DNA of 64,000 nt from Hippopus hippopus (GCA_946811185.2 OX328105.1:32863394-32927393); one strand, 5' to 3'; positions 23,021-34,124 are shown, counted from the stretch's first letter. Program-made: numbers and translations. Notes: a model not told the origin generated them from the sequence alone.

Positions 23021-23329
23021 CCGAGCCCCGGTAGCTCAGTCGGTAGCGTGCAGGACATGGGAACAGGGGGTCGTGGGTTCGATCTCTGGCTCGGCCAATT
23101 TCTTTCCGAGGATCGATGATAGTCAATGCGAGAGGATTCATTCCTCTCTCACCGCTGACCATTGTTTCGACGATGGTCATCTGGGAAAGCAGCCTGTGGC
23201 TTCGGAGAGAAAATTGTGCGGAGTACTGCTAAAAGAGACTCCGGGAAAACATGGATAGGTGCACTGGCCGCCGCGATATAACTGAAATAATGTTAAAAAC
23301 GGCGTTAAATACCGTACAATCAATCAATT
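23021..23329 (+). mobile_element. tRNA-derived SINE, full length
   Basis: The head at 23021-23094 is tRNA-like: A-box GGTAGCTCAGTCGGTAGCG, B-box GTGGGTTCGATCTC, and an outer CCGAGCC that pairs exactly with GGCTCGG at 23088-23094. The body carries CATGGATAGGTGCACTGGCC and CGCGATATAACTGAAATAAT. The 3' tail is CAATCAATCAATTA. It is flanked by TAAACACGAG (23011-23020) and TTAACACGAG (about 23328-23337), a target duplication, so this is an insertion and not a resident tRNA gene. Confidence 0.85.
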
Positions 23330-23399
23330 AACACGAGATTTTTTCGAGGTGTATGATTAGATTTTCTATTGCAACTAAACATGGTTTCGGTAGTAGTTG

Positions 23400-23490
23400 A
23401 GCAACAGGTTGCGGAGGTATAGATCCTAAATCAGACAGCACGTTCAGTGTATTCTGATCTCGATCCTTGTCATCCACAAAAACTGTTAAG
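23400..23490 (+). repeat. IR-A/B hairpin remnant
   Basis: GGAGGTATAGATCCTAAATC, AGACAGCACGTTCAGTGTAT and TCTGATCTCGATCC form a decayed centre. Ends are not found. Confidence 0.45.
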
Positions 23491-23500
23491 GTCGCAAATA

Positions 23501-23682
23501 GCACTCTCACTGACAATGGTGACGTAAATCGCTTTCGCGGACGGCGTAGATCAAGATCAGGCTGCACAGACGGTCCGTTACCTGGTGTTGAATCATGACC
23601 GAAACATCGATTCATTTACAGAGGAACGGTACTCTTAGGCCTCGAAAATGTCGAGATTATCAGTTGACATCGAAAGGGTTAA
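23501..23682 (+). mobile_element. IR-B, right hairpin arm lost
   Basis: ACTCTCACTGACAATGGTGA, CTTTCGCGGACGGCGTAGAT, CAAGATCAGGCTGCACAGA, then GGTCCGTTACC; it ends ATCGAAAGGGTTAA. Confidence 0.6.
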
Positions 23683-23726
23683 TCTCTCTTCTTACTTTTT
23701 TACTTAACCAACTTGAAAGCATTTGA

Positions 23727-23960
23727 GACATGCCCTGTGGAAAGGGGGCTTAATGCATCTTCAAAATATATCGACCCGTGTCAGCCTGCAAGGGCATCGT
23801 TCGAAACTTTTTGCTACTGGTCAATTTTCTGCATATCTAAGGACAATTCTACCTCATGATTCGGTCGATTTTTAAACAAAACTGACTCTACGGACCCATA
23901 AAAATGTGATTACTTCCTTGGTATAATTCATTAAACCCCCTTTTCCCGGAGCGCTGTTCA
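23727..23960 (-). mobile_element. IR-C, half hairpin
   Basis: GACATGCCCTGTGGAAAGG, CGACCCGTGTCAGCCTGCA, GGTCAATTTTCTGCATATC and TCATGATTCGGTCG to CCCGGAGCGCTG. The second hairpin arm is missing after CAGCCTGCAAGGGC. Confidence 0.7.
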
Positions 23961-24334
23961 TTGCATTGGTCTTTATGGAAACTGTCCTTAAAATACAGTG
24001 GGATCTTAATCTACATCACCCACGCAAACACCTTTACTTGTTCTGAGCGCTCAGAATGATTTTTCTACGAAATTATAGAGAAGCTCAAAGACTGATTATT
24101 TCTAGCATAATGGTAAAATTAACACTAGAAAGCATTTAATGCGGTTTGACAGAGTGGGTTTAAGATCAGAGTGCACTTTCGATGCAATCTGATCTTCATC
24201 ACACTGTCAACGGAAGCAATTAATGTAGGTCTTTAAGGTTCTGAAGGGTGAAGTGCCAGTATAATCAGGAATTCATTCGTTAGAACCCTCCTAATTATGT
24301 TTAAGACGACACTCTTAATTTGTTTGCATGTCGA

Positions 24335-25570
24335 TTAAATCCCTTTTCCAAACGATTACGTGCTGTCACAACCCATGGGAAGACAACTGTCGAAATCGAT
24401 GCTGGAAAAGGAGAAAATGCTGGCAACCAGCATGCTTTCCGTTTCCCAAATGACTCGTATTCTACACTGTCAATGACAATTCCATTAGTTATAAGCAATA
24501 TTCAATTTGTAGTGTGCAAATGCTTTCCAACATAAATAGTAAACACCCTGTCTTTTTCATGAAGCGTCAAGGGTAGGTCGGTTTCCCGATAGATGGAGGA
24601 AATTTAACAGTTAGAGTTATACAGCAAAACTTATATTGTGTTTTGCGAATGGTGTAGGTCAAAATCAGATTGCACAAAACGACTTAAATGGTTCAGACAT
24701 GTAGCAAATCAAAAGCAATACACTATGGCTAGTAATAATTATATGGATGATCTGAGCGAATTTACCATTGACTTCCTTGATTGGCTGAGCCATAGCAAGA
24801 TTTAAATGGACTTAAATGGATCAGATTTACTCTTACCAGACGAAAAATTTTAGACGTTTCCAAATTAAAAGCATTTGCAGGAGACAAATTTGATATGGCT
24901 CAGAAGATGGGTTTGTCCTTAAAAGGGTGACGTGGAAAAGGAGAACACATTGGATACCAGATTTTTCTCCCTTTTCACAATGTTTTCTAAAGCCTTCATA
25001 CTTACGGTCGTTTAAACACAGCATTGTTTGGAGTAGGGAAAGGTTTGTACAACTCTAAGATAATGTGTTTAATGTTTAAAACGGCATTAAACAACATGCA
25101 ATCAATCAATTAAACGTGTTTCATAGTAGGTGATTTTTTTTTAAAAACTGTTACTCTCTCTAAATAAGGAAGATCCTCACGGATTTTGGAACAACTGCTA
25201 TGATTGGATGAGCTATAATTAGCAAGTAAGAAAATCCATAAAATTTAGACGACTCAAAGTATACGCAGACCTTGAAATATGTTACCGAAATGAGACTATG
25301 CACTAAAGTCGCATCAAACATAACCGACTTAGGAATCCGACATTATATAATTGTTTCTTTACCATTTACCAAGCAGCAAAGTCTTAGACCCTCCCGTATT
25401 GAAAGCACTTGCAGATCACAAATTTAATGTCGCTCAAATTGTGGTCTGAAGGGGTAAAAAACATTATGGGGAAATGAAGAAATGGTAGTTACCAGCGTTA
25501 CCCCTTTCCATCATTTTTTTTTTCAAAAGCCTTCTTCGGAAGGGTTATTGAAATGGGGAATATGTTTTAA
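24335..25570. repeat. Three degenerate IR-D copies and a SINE tail
   Basis: About 24335-24540 (+) keeps GGAGAAAATGCTGGCAACCA and GTGTGCAAATGCTTTCC. About 24825-25040 (-) keeps TACCAGACGAAAAATTTTAG and AAAGCATTTGCAGGAGAC. About 25365-25570 (-) keeps ACCAAGCAGCAAAGTCTTAG and AGTTACCAGCGTTACCCC. Between the last two, AAACGGCATTAAACAACATG and CAATCAATCAATTA at about 25075-25112 are a SINE 3' end. Confidence 0.55.
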
Positions 25571-25923
25571 AGACATAAATCCAGGTTGTCTCAATATGTT
25601 TTGAATCCTTATTTATGAAATTATAAATTAGATATGACCAGACGCCCAAATGAAGGATTTTTTTCTTTTCATCTTCGTACACCGCACCTTTAAATTTTAC
25701 GACATCTTGAGTTACGTATTCATCTTCAAACGCTCTGTTTAAGTGCCCATTTCCGATGCGCGGGTTCTCAACAAAGAAGGCCTCATTATTAACGGAGATT
25801 TGATTTCTATAAAGAGAAAATTGCAGAAAACTAACGGAAATGGAAAAATACCAAAGCATCCCCTGACACGCGCTGGGGGTCTGCTTTCCTTTGTTAAAGC
25901 ACACACGGGTGTCGACGTTAATA

Positions 25924-26153
25924 TTGACCCTTTACCAAACAATTCCCGTGTCACATTGACCCTGGGGGAGAAGCCTTTTGAAAACATTGAGGGAAAAGGA
26001 GAAAATGCTAGTTACCAGCATTTTCTCCTTTTCCAACAATGTTTTCTATCTTTTCAGTGGCAAAATTCAATCATTTGAGTCACATCTAATTCATTGTCTG
26101 CAAATGCTTTCAATAAGGATAAGTATAGAATGTCACGTCTGGTAAAGGGTTAA
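25924..26153 (+). mobile_element. IR-D, complete
   Basis: TTGACCCTTTACCAAACAAT to TCTGGTAAAGGGTTAA. The centre GGAGAAAATGCTAGTTACCA and its mirror give an arm of about 20 bp. The right half CATTGTCTGCAAATGCTTTC is intact. It is among the best-preserved copies. Confidence 0.85.
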
Positions 26154-26189
26154 AGACGTAGTTTAAATCATTACACATTGAAAAGAATT

Positions 26190-27060
26190 CGGGGCAGACG
26201 AATTTGAAAACATCCCTGCGAAATATGGATAAGTAAATATATTTTTTGCGTCTTACTTATAAGACCAGTTCATTACGAATTTTGAAAACATCCTGAAGAA
26301 ATATGGTTGAGTAAAATGTACGTTTAGCATCTCTTTGGTAAAGGCCAATTCAATACATACAATTCTAAAGCATCCCCGTGATCTATGGATTGATAATTAT
26401 ACAATAGGCATCATTCTTGTACAGACACTTTGAGAACATCCCTGTGAACTATGGATAATAAAATATACATTGGGCATCTTTCTTGCAAAGATCAATTCAT
26501 TACAGACTTGGGCAACATCCCTGTGATATATGAAAAAAGAAATATACATTGGGCATCTTTATTGTGCAGATCAATTCATTGCAGATTTTGACAACTTCCC
26601 TGTGAAATATGGATAAATGAATAAAAATTGGGCATCTACATTGTAAATATCAATTCATTACAGAGCATCTGAGAACACCCCTGTGGAATAATGATAAGTA
26701 ATTATATATTGGGCATCTTTCGCGTAAAGATCAATTTCTTTCAGACAATTTGAAAACATTCAAGTGTAATTATGAATAAGTAAACATTCATTCGGCATCT
26801 TTCTTGTAAAGGTCGATTCATTACAGTCAATTTGAAAAAGGTCCCCGTGAATTATGGATAAATAAATAGACACTGGAAATCTCTCTTTTAAAGATCAATT
26901 CATTACAGACAATTTGATAAAAACATCCCTGTGAAAAGTGGATAAACAAATACATGTACACATTAGGCATCTTTCTTGTGAAGATCAATTCATTACCTGT
27001 TTTGAAAATATCCCCGTGAAATATAGATAAGTAAATATACATTGGGTATTTTTGTTGACA
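26190..27060. repeat. Satellite of about 80-bp units
   Basis: Eleven diverged head-to-tail units of roughly 75-85 bp. Consensus words are TGGGCATCTTTCTTGTAAAG, ATCAATTCATTACAGAC, TTTGAAAACATCCCTGTGAA and TATGGATAAGTAAATATACA. Confidence 0.85.
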
Positions 27061-27429
27061 ACTAGAGATCAATTTATTGGTTGGTGTCTATCACCGCTTT
27101 CAACATTATTCTGTTCATCTTACTGTGACAGTTTATTTATTCATTTATTGACATTCCTAGGTTTCCGGAGTAATTTGCTGTGTCTCTGTAAGGCTTTAAC
27201 CAAGGATACTCGTATTTTCGCAAATAACCCGGCGCTTTAAACGAAGATCGACCATACTAATCTCTCTCGATTCTACTTCCTGGGAACTACGCCAGTACTC
27301 GCGCCGAAAGGCGAATTAACAAGGATGTCCTAACTTAAAAAATATCACCTACACCACCGACCCACCGAGACACGCAAAACCTTTGGTCGGTTCCACGGGA
27401 CTTCGGTTGCAAAAGGCTATCAAAACAGG

Positions 27430-27555
27430 GTCTGTATTTACTGACCAATCTAAAAAGCATTCTTAGTCTAATTCTCAAAAATTTACATTTTTCAAAGTAA
27501 CGCAATTTCTGACTGCGTTACTTTACCAAATCTAGAGTATGACTGAGAATGCAAT
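27430..27555. repeat. L-like diverged inverted repeat
   Basis: GGTCTGTATTTACTGACCAA resembles the L terminus. AAAGCATTCTTAGTC is mirrored by GACTGAGAATGC. A perfect inner hairpin, AAAGTAACGCA/TGCGTTACTTT, lies at 27497-27527. Confidence 0.55.
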
Positions 27556-27583
27556 CAAGAATACTTGCTGAAAACAGCCCATT

Positions 27584-28110
27584 GGTCCATATTCACCAAC
27601 ATTCATAAGAACGTTCTCAATTTTATTCTCTAAGATGTTCTTAATTTGAAAGTACGACTTCTGACTAGCTAAAACCAAATAGTTAAAGATACATCTTTAC
27701 CCGTTTTCATCCTGTTTTTTAACAAATTTCATCTTTATTTTATGAAACTAAAATCATTCTTGTATCTTTGTGCCAAATGTTGCCCATGTTGGTTGCAAAG
27801 TTGCACAGATTACGACGGATAGAAAATGCATTTCATTCTCTGGAGGCTATCCAAGACATCACTGTGGTTGTTTATTGTCTGATACAGCTTGACACATATT
27901 TATTTTTTATCTATGTTTACAGAGCTGACTAGATTCTACAAAATATCAAGTTTTAACAGCGTTTCTCTCTCTCTCTCTCTCTCGCTCTCTCTCTCTGGGT
28001 GTAAAGATGTGTCTTTAAGCCAATTAGAAGTTGCGCTACTTTCAAATTTAGAAAATTCTCGAGAATAAGACCAAAAGAAAATCTTAAGAATGGTTGGCGA
28101 ATACGGAACC
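27584..28110. mobile_element. Element L carrying nested K
   Basis: GGTCCATATTCACCAACATT is mirrored by ATGGTTGGCGAATACGGAACC. Inner arms AATTTGAAAGTACGACTTCT and AGAAGTTGCGCTACTTTCAA also pair, so each L arm is about 100 bp before K interrupts. Confidence 0.75.
27683..28018 (+). mobile_element. Element K nested in L
   Basis: TTAAAGATACATCTTTAC to GTAAAGATGTGTCTTTAA. TTAA at both edges fits a TTAA target. It contains CTTGTATCTTTGTGCC, GTTGCAAAGTTGCACAGATT and, near the right end, a (CT)n run at 27964-27997. Confidence 0.75.
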
Positions 28111-28402
28111 AGGACTTTGAAAACAACACATTAAACACTGACCAAGTACCAGGTCTACCGAAGCTACCACACTCCACCCCTACTGTTCCAGCCTTTATAG
28201 ACCGCCATTTTCACAGACAGTTTCCATCTGTCGTAATCAATCATTATAGCATTCTCTAATCAATACGGCGGGTGACTGTAATGAGATATAAAGTAATATG
28301 GAGATTACAATATTGCCTTATTATATTCACGCTGTGCTTCATAGGCTCTCTAAAACACACCCTTTAACATTCCAAATCAGTATAAGTAAAACATGAATAC
28401 TT

Positions 28403-28457
28403 TTGTTGTTGTTGTCGTCATCGTCGTCGTCGTAGTCGGTGTTGTTGTTGTTGTTGC
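28403..28457. repeat. TTG/TCG trinucleotide repeat
   Basis: (GTT)n, (GTC)n and (GTT)n in succession. They translate as poly-Val or Asp/Asn runs in spurious frames. Confidence 0.9.
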
Positions 28458-28615
28458 AGAAATGCATCATATTCGAAAAGACAACCGTGATACCACAATT
28501 CCGTATGGCGTTTGTTTGTCTCAACGTTTTTATCAATATCTTGATCGTTTGCTTTACAAGCCTGAATCTAGATCGACCAGGACATGTATCATTAGGAGAA
28601 CAAGGTAAATATCTG

Positions 28616-28868
28616 AACTATGCTCTGGGAAAAGGGAATTTAATGCATCTCTGTGATATATTATATCAAGCAAGTCATCGCATAATTACGGACCCGTATT
28701 CGTTTTGTCTAACAACCTATTTAATCATCAGGTAAAATGGGCGTTTGAGATTCAGAAAATTGACCAATAGCAAAACCTTTCGACCCTATTCAGCATGTGC
28801 GGCTTGCTCAGGCTGACCTGAGTCGACTCATTTTGCAGATGAATTAAATACCCTTTTCACAGAGCGAT
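28616..28868 (+). mobile_element. IR-C foldback element
   Basis: AACTATGCTCTGGGAAAAG to CCCTTTTCACAGAGCG. The hairpin is TTCAGCATGTGCGGCTTGCT/CAGGCTGACCTGAGTCGA. AGAAAATTGACCAATAGCAA is intact. Confidence 0.75.
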
Positions 28869-28970
28869 CCCGATCTTCTTTTTCTAGGAAAATTCCTTTT
28901 GCTCGAAGTGTTATTTGGGAAAACAAACTTAAAAGAAAAAATAGTTTGTTTCAAGCATTTGCAATTAAAA

Positions 28971-29470
28971 TGAGCCAGGCGCTGTGAAAAGGAAGGGTCC
29001 TGCGTCCCTCAGACGTAAAGTGTGGGACTCGTGACCTGGAGGCCCCGTGTTCGAGCCTCACTGGATCCATTTGGCTTTTCGTGGGAGTGTCCTAGTGTAA
29101 AACACTTCAGAGCCCCGGCCTAGTACTGGTGCAACCCAGGAAAAACATGAATATGTGAGATGTCGCCGTGATATGACTAAAATAATATTGAAAGCGGCAT
29201 AAAACACCATTCAATCAAACATTCTATCCGTGAAAAGGGGGCTTAATGCATCTGCAAAAAGTGTCAGCCTGGGCATACCGCGCAGGCTGACCTAGGTCGA
29301 AACATTTTGTTATTGGTCCAATTGTAGCATGTCCAAGGACCAGTATTTCTCCAGTTTCAGTCAATCGTTTGACAAAATGGATTTTATGGATCTATAATTA
29401 TGTGATGACTTTCTTGGTAAAATGCATCACGGACATGCATTAAGTCCTCTTTTGCCAGAGCGTGGCTAAA
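28971..29470 (-). mobile_element. IR-C interrupted by a SINE
   Basis: TGAGCCAGGCGCTGTGAAAA is followed by the SINE. C resumes with GTGAAAAGGGGGCTTAATGC, then CAGCCTGGGCATACCGCGCA, GGCTGACCTAGGTCGAAAC and ATTATGTGATGACTTTCTTG, to CCAGAGCGTGGCTAAAT. Confidence 0.8.
28993..29229 (+). mobile_element. SINE nested in IR-C
   Basis: B-box-like GGCCCCGTGTTCGAGCCTC, body CTTTTCGTGGGAGTGTCCTA and GCCTAGTACTGGTGCAACCC, and tail GAAAGCGGCATAAAACACC then CAATCAAAC. GTGAAAAGG at 28984-28992 and 29230-29238 is the target duplication. It matches the uninterrupted IR-C word TGTGAAAAGGGGGC. Confidence 0.85.
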
Positions 29471-29880
29471 TATCTTCTGCAGGTAAGAATAAAATGCCAT
29501 TTGTTGGTTTGTAGGTTTATCTTTATACCAAAATAAAGTAAATGACGGAACTATCTATTCTGTAGTTTGTTTCTTTGGAGTTTAAAGTCGCCTAACACAG
29601 TTTCTGAGGTATAGCACGACGGCTATACCTCTAATTTCTTTTCTTAGTACCACGCACAACACTCACATAAAGCCACTGGCTGCAGCCCCACATACATAAA
29701 GTTGAACCCCGTTTCAGGGATCCACCAAATGGTCCTAAACTGAGTAAAAAGAAACCTTAAAAACTGAAATAAATAAGAGTGCAAACTAAGATTAGATTGA
29801 ACGATTATTTGGTCTGAAATAGGACTACACACTTCGAAAAAAGGTTACAGTAGTCAGAGTCAGTCAGGTCTTTATTAGAG

Positions 29881-29998
29881 GGTTAGCCTGGGTCCAGGAT
29901 GTAATAATCTATTTGTCACTCCTTATCGCATTCTCCTTCCACGGTCTGTGCAGATCTGTGGCAAAACTCGGTCCTATAGTTACCGCCATTTTGTAACG
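29881..29998. repeat. Element M, one end
   Basis: GGTTAGCCTGGGTCCAGGAT, GTAATAATCTATTTGTCACT and CTGTGCAGATCTGTGGCAAA match M at 22337-22512 in reverse. The far terminus is not recognisable. Confidence 0.5.
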
Positions 29999-30275
29999 TC
30001 CGAGTATACAGAAGGCAATGGAAGATCAACAAACTGATTTCGAATAAGCAAGGTGCAACTCGAACAATAAACAAGATACGCAAATAGTGCAGACCAATAT
30101 CAGACCATGATCAGGTTAGATGCACCCACATTTAGTCTGATCTTGATCTACTTTTTTCACAAAGCAAACCGTATTACGGTGGTCCGTAGACGCTCCCACC
30201 GTGGAAAGAGTCTGCTGGTCGTATAAACCATTAATTCTAAATAGAGATGTCGCGTATTGCTGTTAACAACACTGA

Positions 30276-30507
30276 ATGAACCCTTTCTCCGCCGATGGCG
30301 ACTTATATAGATATCTATCTTTTGCGGACGGTCTAGATCAAGATCAGACTGCACAGAACGTGCAGTCTGATTTTGAATCTTCACCGTCCACCACCTGATG
30401 CTGAACTTTGACTAAAACCATGTTTAGCTGAGGAAGAAAATCTATAATCCATCTTAGAGAGCTCCAAAAATGTCGATTTTGATATTAAGTTTGCGAAGAA
30501 GGAGTTA
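30276..30507 (+). mobile_element. IR-B with long right side
   Basis: TGAACCCTTTCTCCGCCGAT, TTTTGCGGACGGTCTAGATC and the hairpin AGATCAGACTGCACAGAACG/TGCAGTCTGATTTTGAATC. It ends GAAGAAGGAGTTAA. This TTAA (30504-30507) is shared with a following IR-D fragment. Confidence 0.75.
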
Positions 30508-30550
30508 ACCCTTTACCAGACAATCCTCTTTTGACCCTGAGCGTGACGTT
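30504..30550 (+). repeat. IR-D left-end fragment
   Basis: TTAACCCTTTACCAGACAAT, then CTTTTGACCCTGAGCGTGAC; the match stops near 30548. Confidence 0.65.
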
Positions 30551-30600
30551 CACCCGCTAAAAAATTATTCATGTTCGATAAATATCCGTGGTAGGTCAAA

Positions 30601-30757
30601 AATAGAGGATCTTACATGAGTGTTTATGTATTATCATTTTTATCAAACGAGTTGACTAAAATTGTATAACGCGAGCCTTGGCGAGCGTCAAATACATTTT
30701 AGTCAACGAGTTTGATAAAAATGATAATACGTAAACACGAATGTGAGATTCTATTTA
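30601..30757. repeat. Long inverted repeat
   Basis: AATAGAGGATCTTACATGAG and TATTATCATTTTTATCAAAC on the left are mirrored by GTTTGATAAAAATGATAATA and GTGAGATTCTATT. The centre is GCGAGCCTTGGCGAGCG. Arms are about 65 bp. Partial echoes (TGTGATAAATAAAAG) occur near 31230. Confidence 0.85.
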
Positions 30758-31334
30758 TCACATAAAACGAATGACAGACAGAAAAATATCCTGCATCATC
30801 ACCTTTGGCCTATAAACCCTTCAAGGATCCATTAATGCAGTTGTAGTTTGGTTTCAAATATGTACAGACACTAGTAGATAGTTCTTTGACATTTACACCG
30901 AACGAAGAATGAAATACTTTATAGAGGGATCAAGTCCACCTATTTCCGCAATAATATTGATTTTAAGAGACTTCCGCTGCATTTCTTGGTTTTATCAAAC
31001 ACGAAAATAAAAAGAAAATCCACGCATATACGTCTTAGCAACAATGACGTCATTTTTCCACGAAACGGCGTAGCAGCACGAATTTCCGCACTTGCTGTAG
31101 TTGGTTTCTCCGGCTTCACGCGCTCATGACGAAAAATTGATCAGAACCGGGACCCCAAAAAACGATAATATACTAGTGTATTATCAAAAATAAGTCATGG
31201 GTTTAATACACTGTCGGAGGAGGTTTTATGTGATAAATAAAAGTTATAACATTCACTTGTGAATCATAAGGATATAATTCACTGTTAGATTTCTATAAAC
31301 TACTGTAAAGCATAAAAGAAAGGAGGTACCTACG

Positions 31335-31560
31335 TTTGCGGCGCTTTTAGCATTATTTCAGCGATATCATGTGGATACTCAGTGTTTCCTGGGTTTCACC
31401 AGCACTACGCTAGGGCTTGAACTCTTAAATGTCTTGTCACAGGATGCTTAACGATAAGTCCATCGCTGAAAGTAACAAACCTATTTCCTGGGGCTCGAAC
31501 TAGAATTTTCTTTCTGATTTCCAGCGCCAAACGCCGAGCACTAAGCCAAGTGAAACTCCC
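31335..31560 (-). repeat. SINE, minus strand
   Basis: Read on the minus strand: GTTTCACTTGGCTTAGTGCT (A-box region), TAGTTCGAGCCCCAGGAAAT (B-box region), AGCGTAGTGCTGGTGAAACC, CAGGAAACACTGAGTATCC and GAAATAATGCTAAAAGCGCC. It parallels the 28993-29229 SINE. Confidence 0.65.
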
Positions 31561-31609
31561 AGCGGATAGCGAACTGGTCACATCAGGGTAGCAAATCATA
31601 CTAATAATA

Positions 31610-32129
31610 TTATTATACTGCAAAGAAATTTCTCGTGATCTGATTGGATAATATGCCCCGAACATATATATCATGTACACTGGCAAAACCAACGTAAAAG
31701 CAGTTTCCCGTTCGGGAGCCCCGTATACATGACTACACTTTCAACACAACATCCAAACTGGCGGCTTCGATCAAGATTAACATCAAGATTATGCGCCAAA
31801 CTGCACGTTTTAGCACGTTTTACAAAGGTTTCAGTGACGTCAGTTCCCAGTGACGTCAGTTTTCATTGAATTGGGGCACTCAGAAGGGAAATTCTACTTC
31901 GTCAGCGTACTCAATTTTTGAAACCAAAAAACAGGTAAAATCCGCTTAACACACGTTGTAATGGTAAAACTTTGCAGTATAATAAATTCGTTGTACGGTC
32001 AGGTGGCAGGGGACTTGGAAACTTGTTCACGGCTGTGATGAATAATGTCGCCACCTCGCCTTCGGCTTGAGACGACATGATTCACCACAGCCGTGAACAA
32101 GTTTCCAAGTCCCCTGCCACCTGACCGTA
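31610..32129 (+). mobile_element. Element F1, terminal-hairpin element
   Basis: It shares nearly its whole length with 43889-44375, from TTATTATACTGCAAAGAAAT to the final hairpin. The hairpin (about 31994-32129) has arms of roughly 60 bp beginning TACGGTCAGGTGGCAGGGGA and ending CCCCTGCCACCTGACCGTA. TGACGTCAG is doubled here (31835, 31851) but single in F2. No coding capacity and no clear target duplication. Confidence 0.8.
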
Positions 32130-32144
32130 AGTTTGACAGAGCAA

Positions 32145-32300
32145 GCAGATGGTACCGATCCAAGATTTGACTGTCCGGTCTGTGCATTCTGATTCGATCT
32201 GTGCAATCAGCCAAAGTCCTTGTTTATGCCTGTTGCGCTGAAAGGGTTAACTCTTTACCAGACTGTTTGGAAAGATTTGTAGAAAACACTTTCCACATGG
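32145..32300 (+). repeat. IR-B remnant joined to IR-D fragment
   Basis: GATCCAAGATTTGACTGTCC, CTGTGCATTCTGATTCGATC and GCGCTGAAAGGGTTAA are an IR-B right half. Its TTAA (32247-32250) begins an IR-D left end, TTAACTCTTTACCAGAC, followed by AGAAAACACTTTCCAC. Confidence 0.6.
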
Positions 32301-32890
32301 CATAAAGGACGAGTTTTGTCTCTAAAAAGATGTGGAAAATGATGATAATAATAATAATAGTAATGATAATAAAATGCAAAGATGAAATAGGAGAAAATTC
32401 TCAACGTTTTCAAAAATTTCTTGCTTGGGGCCGTAAAATCATGGCACCATCTGGTGACGCATATAATAGGATCTGAAATTAGTACTGAAGACAATGAAAG
32501 CATAATAAAAGGATGGAACATACCCGCGAATATTGTGAATTTTTTTATAAAACAGCTGTTAATATTATCGAATAGACATAGATTTATCACATAGGTGAAT
32601 AAACGTGGGTAATAAACCCACTGTTCACGTGTATGCACTGCATGTGATTTTTCATTTTTTGTTTAAAATTCTAAAGCTACCCTCCCAAGTAATTGGTCAG
32701 ACTACATCATGACGTAAATGACATCCATTCGTGAATGATGTTATTACTAAGTCTAAGGCGGGAGACCTTACCATTTATGAATGATGTTATAAGTAAGTAT
32801 AAAGCGGGAGACCTTATCTGCCAACATTTTCCCGATTTATTTCGTACAGGAAACAAACATGACATACAAATGCAACTGGCCTTTGTTTTT

Positions 32891-32915
32891 CTTTTTTTTT
32901 TTTGGGGGGGGGGGG
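32891..32915. repeat. Poly-T/poly-G tract
   Basis: About 12 T followed by about 12 G. A GAT/AATAAT microsatellite lies at 32338-32372. Confidence 0.9.
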
Positions 32916-33105
32916 AATATTGAAGCCGATTAATTTGGTATACGGAAATTTAACATAATACACCGAAATCAGGTTGATCTTATCTTGGCTCTCACATGAC
33001 ACTGTGAGTGCAATACACATTGTACTAGTAAATCACCTAGAGAGACTGAACAAATGGGGAAATAACAGGAAATGGAAACACATGGCTTTGACAGACCAAC
33101 TTCCG

Positions 33106-33321
33106 TTATATTCTTGAATGTATGTTTGTCTTCTTCTGTGGTTTGGTACGATGACAACATTTCACAGACGACGATTTTCTTATTCGACAAACCTCCGATG
33201 ATCCGTTTATAAAGTCCGTCGGCTGTATTATTAGTATGTTGTGTTTTATATGCAAATGTGTACACCTTGCATTTCTTCTGCAGAGATTGACCAGTTTACT
33301 GCTCTTAAATTCATATGACAC
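33106..33321 (-). other. Protein-like motif, copy 1
   Basis: The minus frame reads ...IIQPTDFINGSSEVCRI. It aligns with ...VIQPRDLIKGSPEVRRM at 34125-34307, and a YEFKS/YDFKN start and CRRNA/FRQRN also correspond. Most differences over the QP-to-RI block fall at third codon positions, which favours coding ancestry. The protein is unknown to me and no start, splice or full domain is supported. The surrounding 32925-34900 holds no other identifiable feature. Confidence 0.3.
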
Positions 33322-34124
33322 CTCTAAAAAATAAGCGAGTCACAGTTTTCAATAGAAGTAGTTCGAAATACGGATAAGTTGGTGAATAGTTTGTTATATC
33401 ATTTTTACGCAAATTTTTAATTTGGATGGAAAGTTTCGTTTACATATTTATAAACTTATATATACATATACAACATTCAAGATCTACATTGTAAAATTTC
33501 TGAATGCAGTGCTAGACAATCGAAATTTCAGCTCGACATTGTAAAACTTGAATATCTTCCTGGACAATCAAAATACTAGGTCGACATCCAAACACCACAG
33601 GACAGAGCAAGACCTTATAAATTAACCAAAGTTGCAAAGCGTAAAGTTGTTGAGCTTGACATTAAAAGTTTTGAAAAGCCATTTACCTTATAAAATCATT
33701 AAAACCTGTTTCCAAGAGAAGCCTACTGCACAGTTTCACCATAACTTATTTTCAGTCCATATCAACCAATTCTACATCCATAATCTCTCAAACTATCGCC
33801 ATTGTTCTGGCCTAATGTCAATGTTGCTGTTGCGGAGTTGCTTAAATTACGACCGAAAGATAATGCAATTCTGCGTTTTTCAGGAACCGTTTTTATTCAC
33901 CTGTCGCCTCCTGATACTAAACAGAGAATTTCCGATATATTTTAGTAATCCCTCAAGATATCACATGATGCTCGTCTGTCCCATGACTATCTACGACCTT
34001 AACCTTTAAAGTCAATTAATATGAACAAAACTAAAATGGAGTCGAACATGGTCGTTCATGTGTCGCAAAAATCAATCACTTGACGCCGAATCGCATGGCA
34101 ATTTCAGGGTTGCAGTGACAAGTT

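Noticed and set aside
23021..23094. Functional tRNA gene
   Set aside because: The T-arm and anticodon regions pair poorly, and it is joined to a SINE body and tail with a target duplication.
25743..26078. 111-codon + frame and its minus-strand partners
   Set aside because: The second half is an IR-D element read through its hairpin; the first half shows no recognisable motif or start context.
31610..32129. Helitron, because of the 3' hairpin
   Set aside because: No 5' TC or 3' CTRR end and no A|T insertion site can be shown; kept as an unclassified terminal-hairpin element.
32255..32638. 127-codon minus-strand frame with a Tyr-rich run
   Set aside because: Covers an IR-D fragment and an AATAAT/GAT microsatellite; hydrophobic content follows AT richness.
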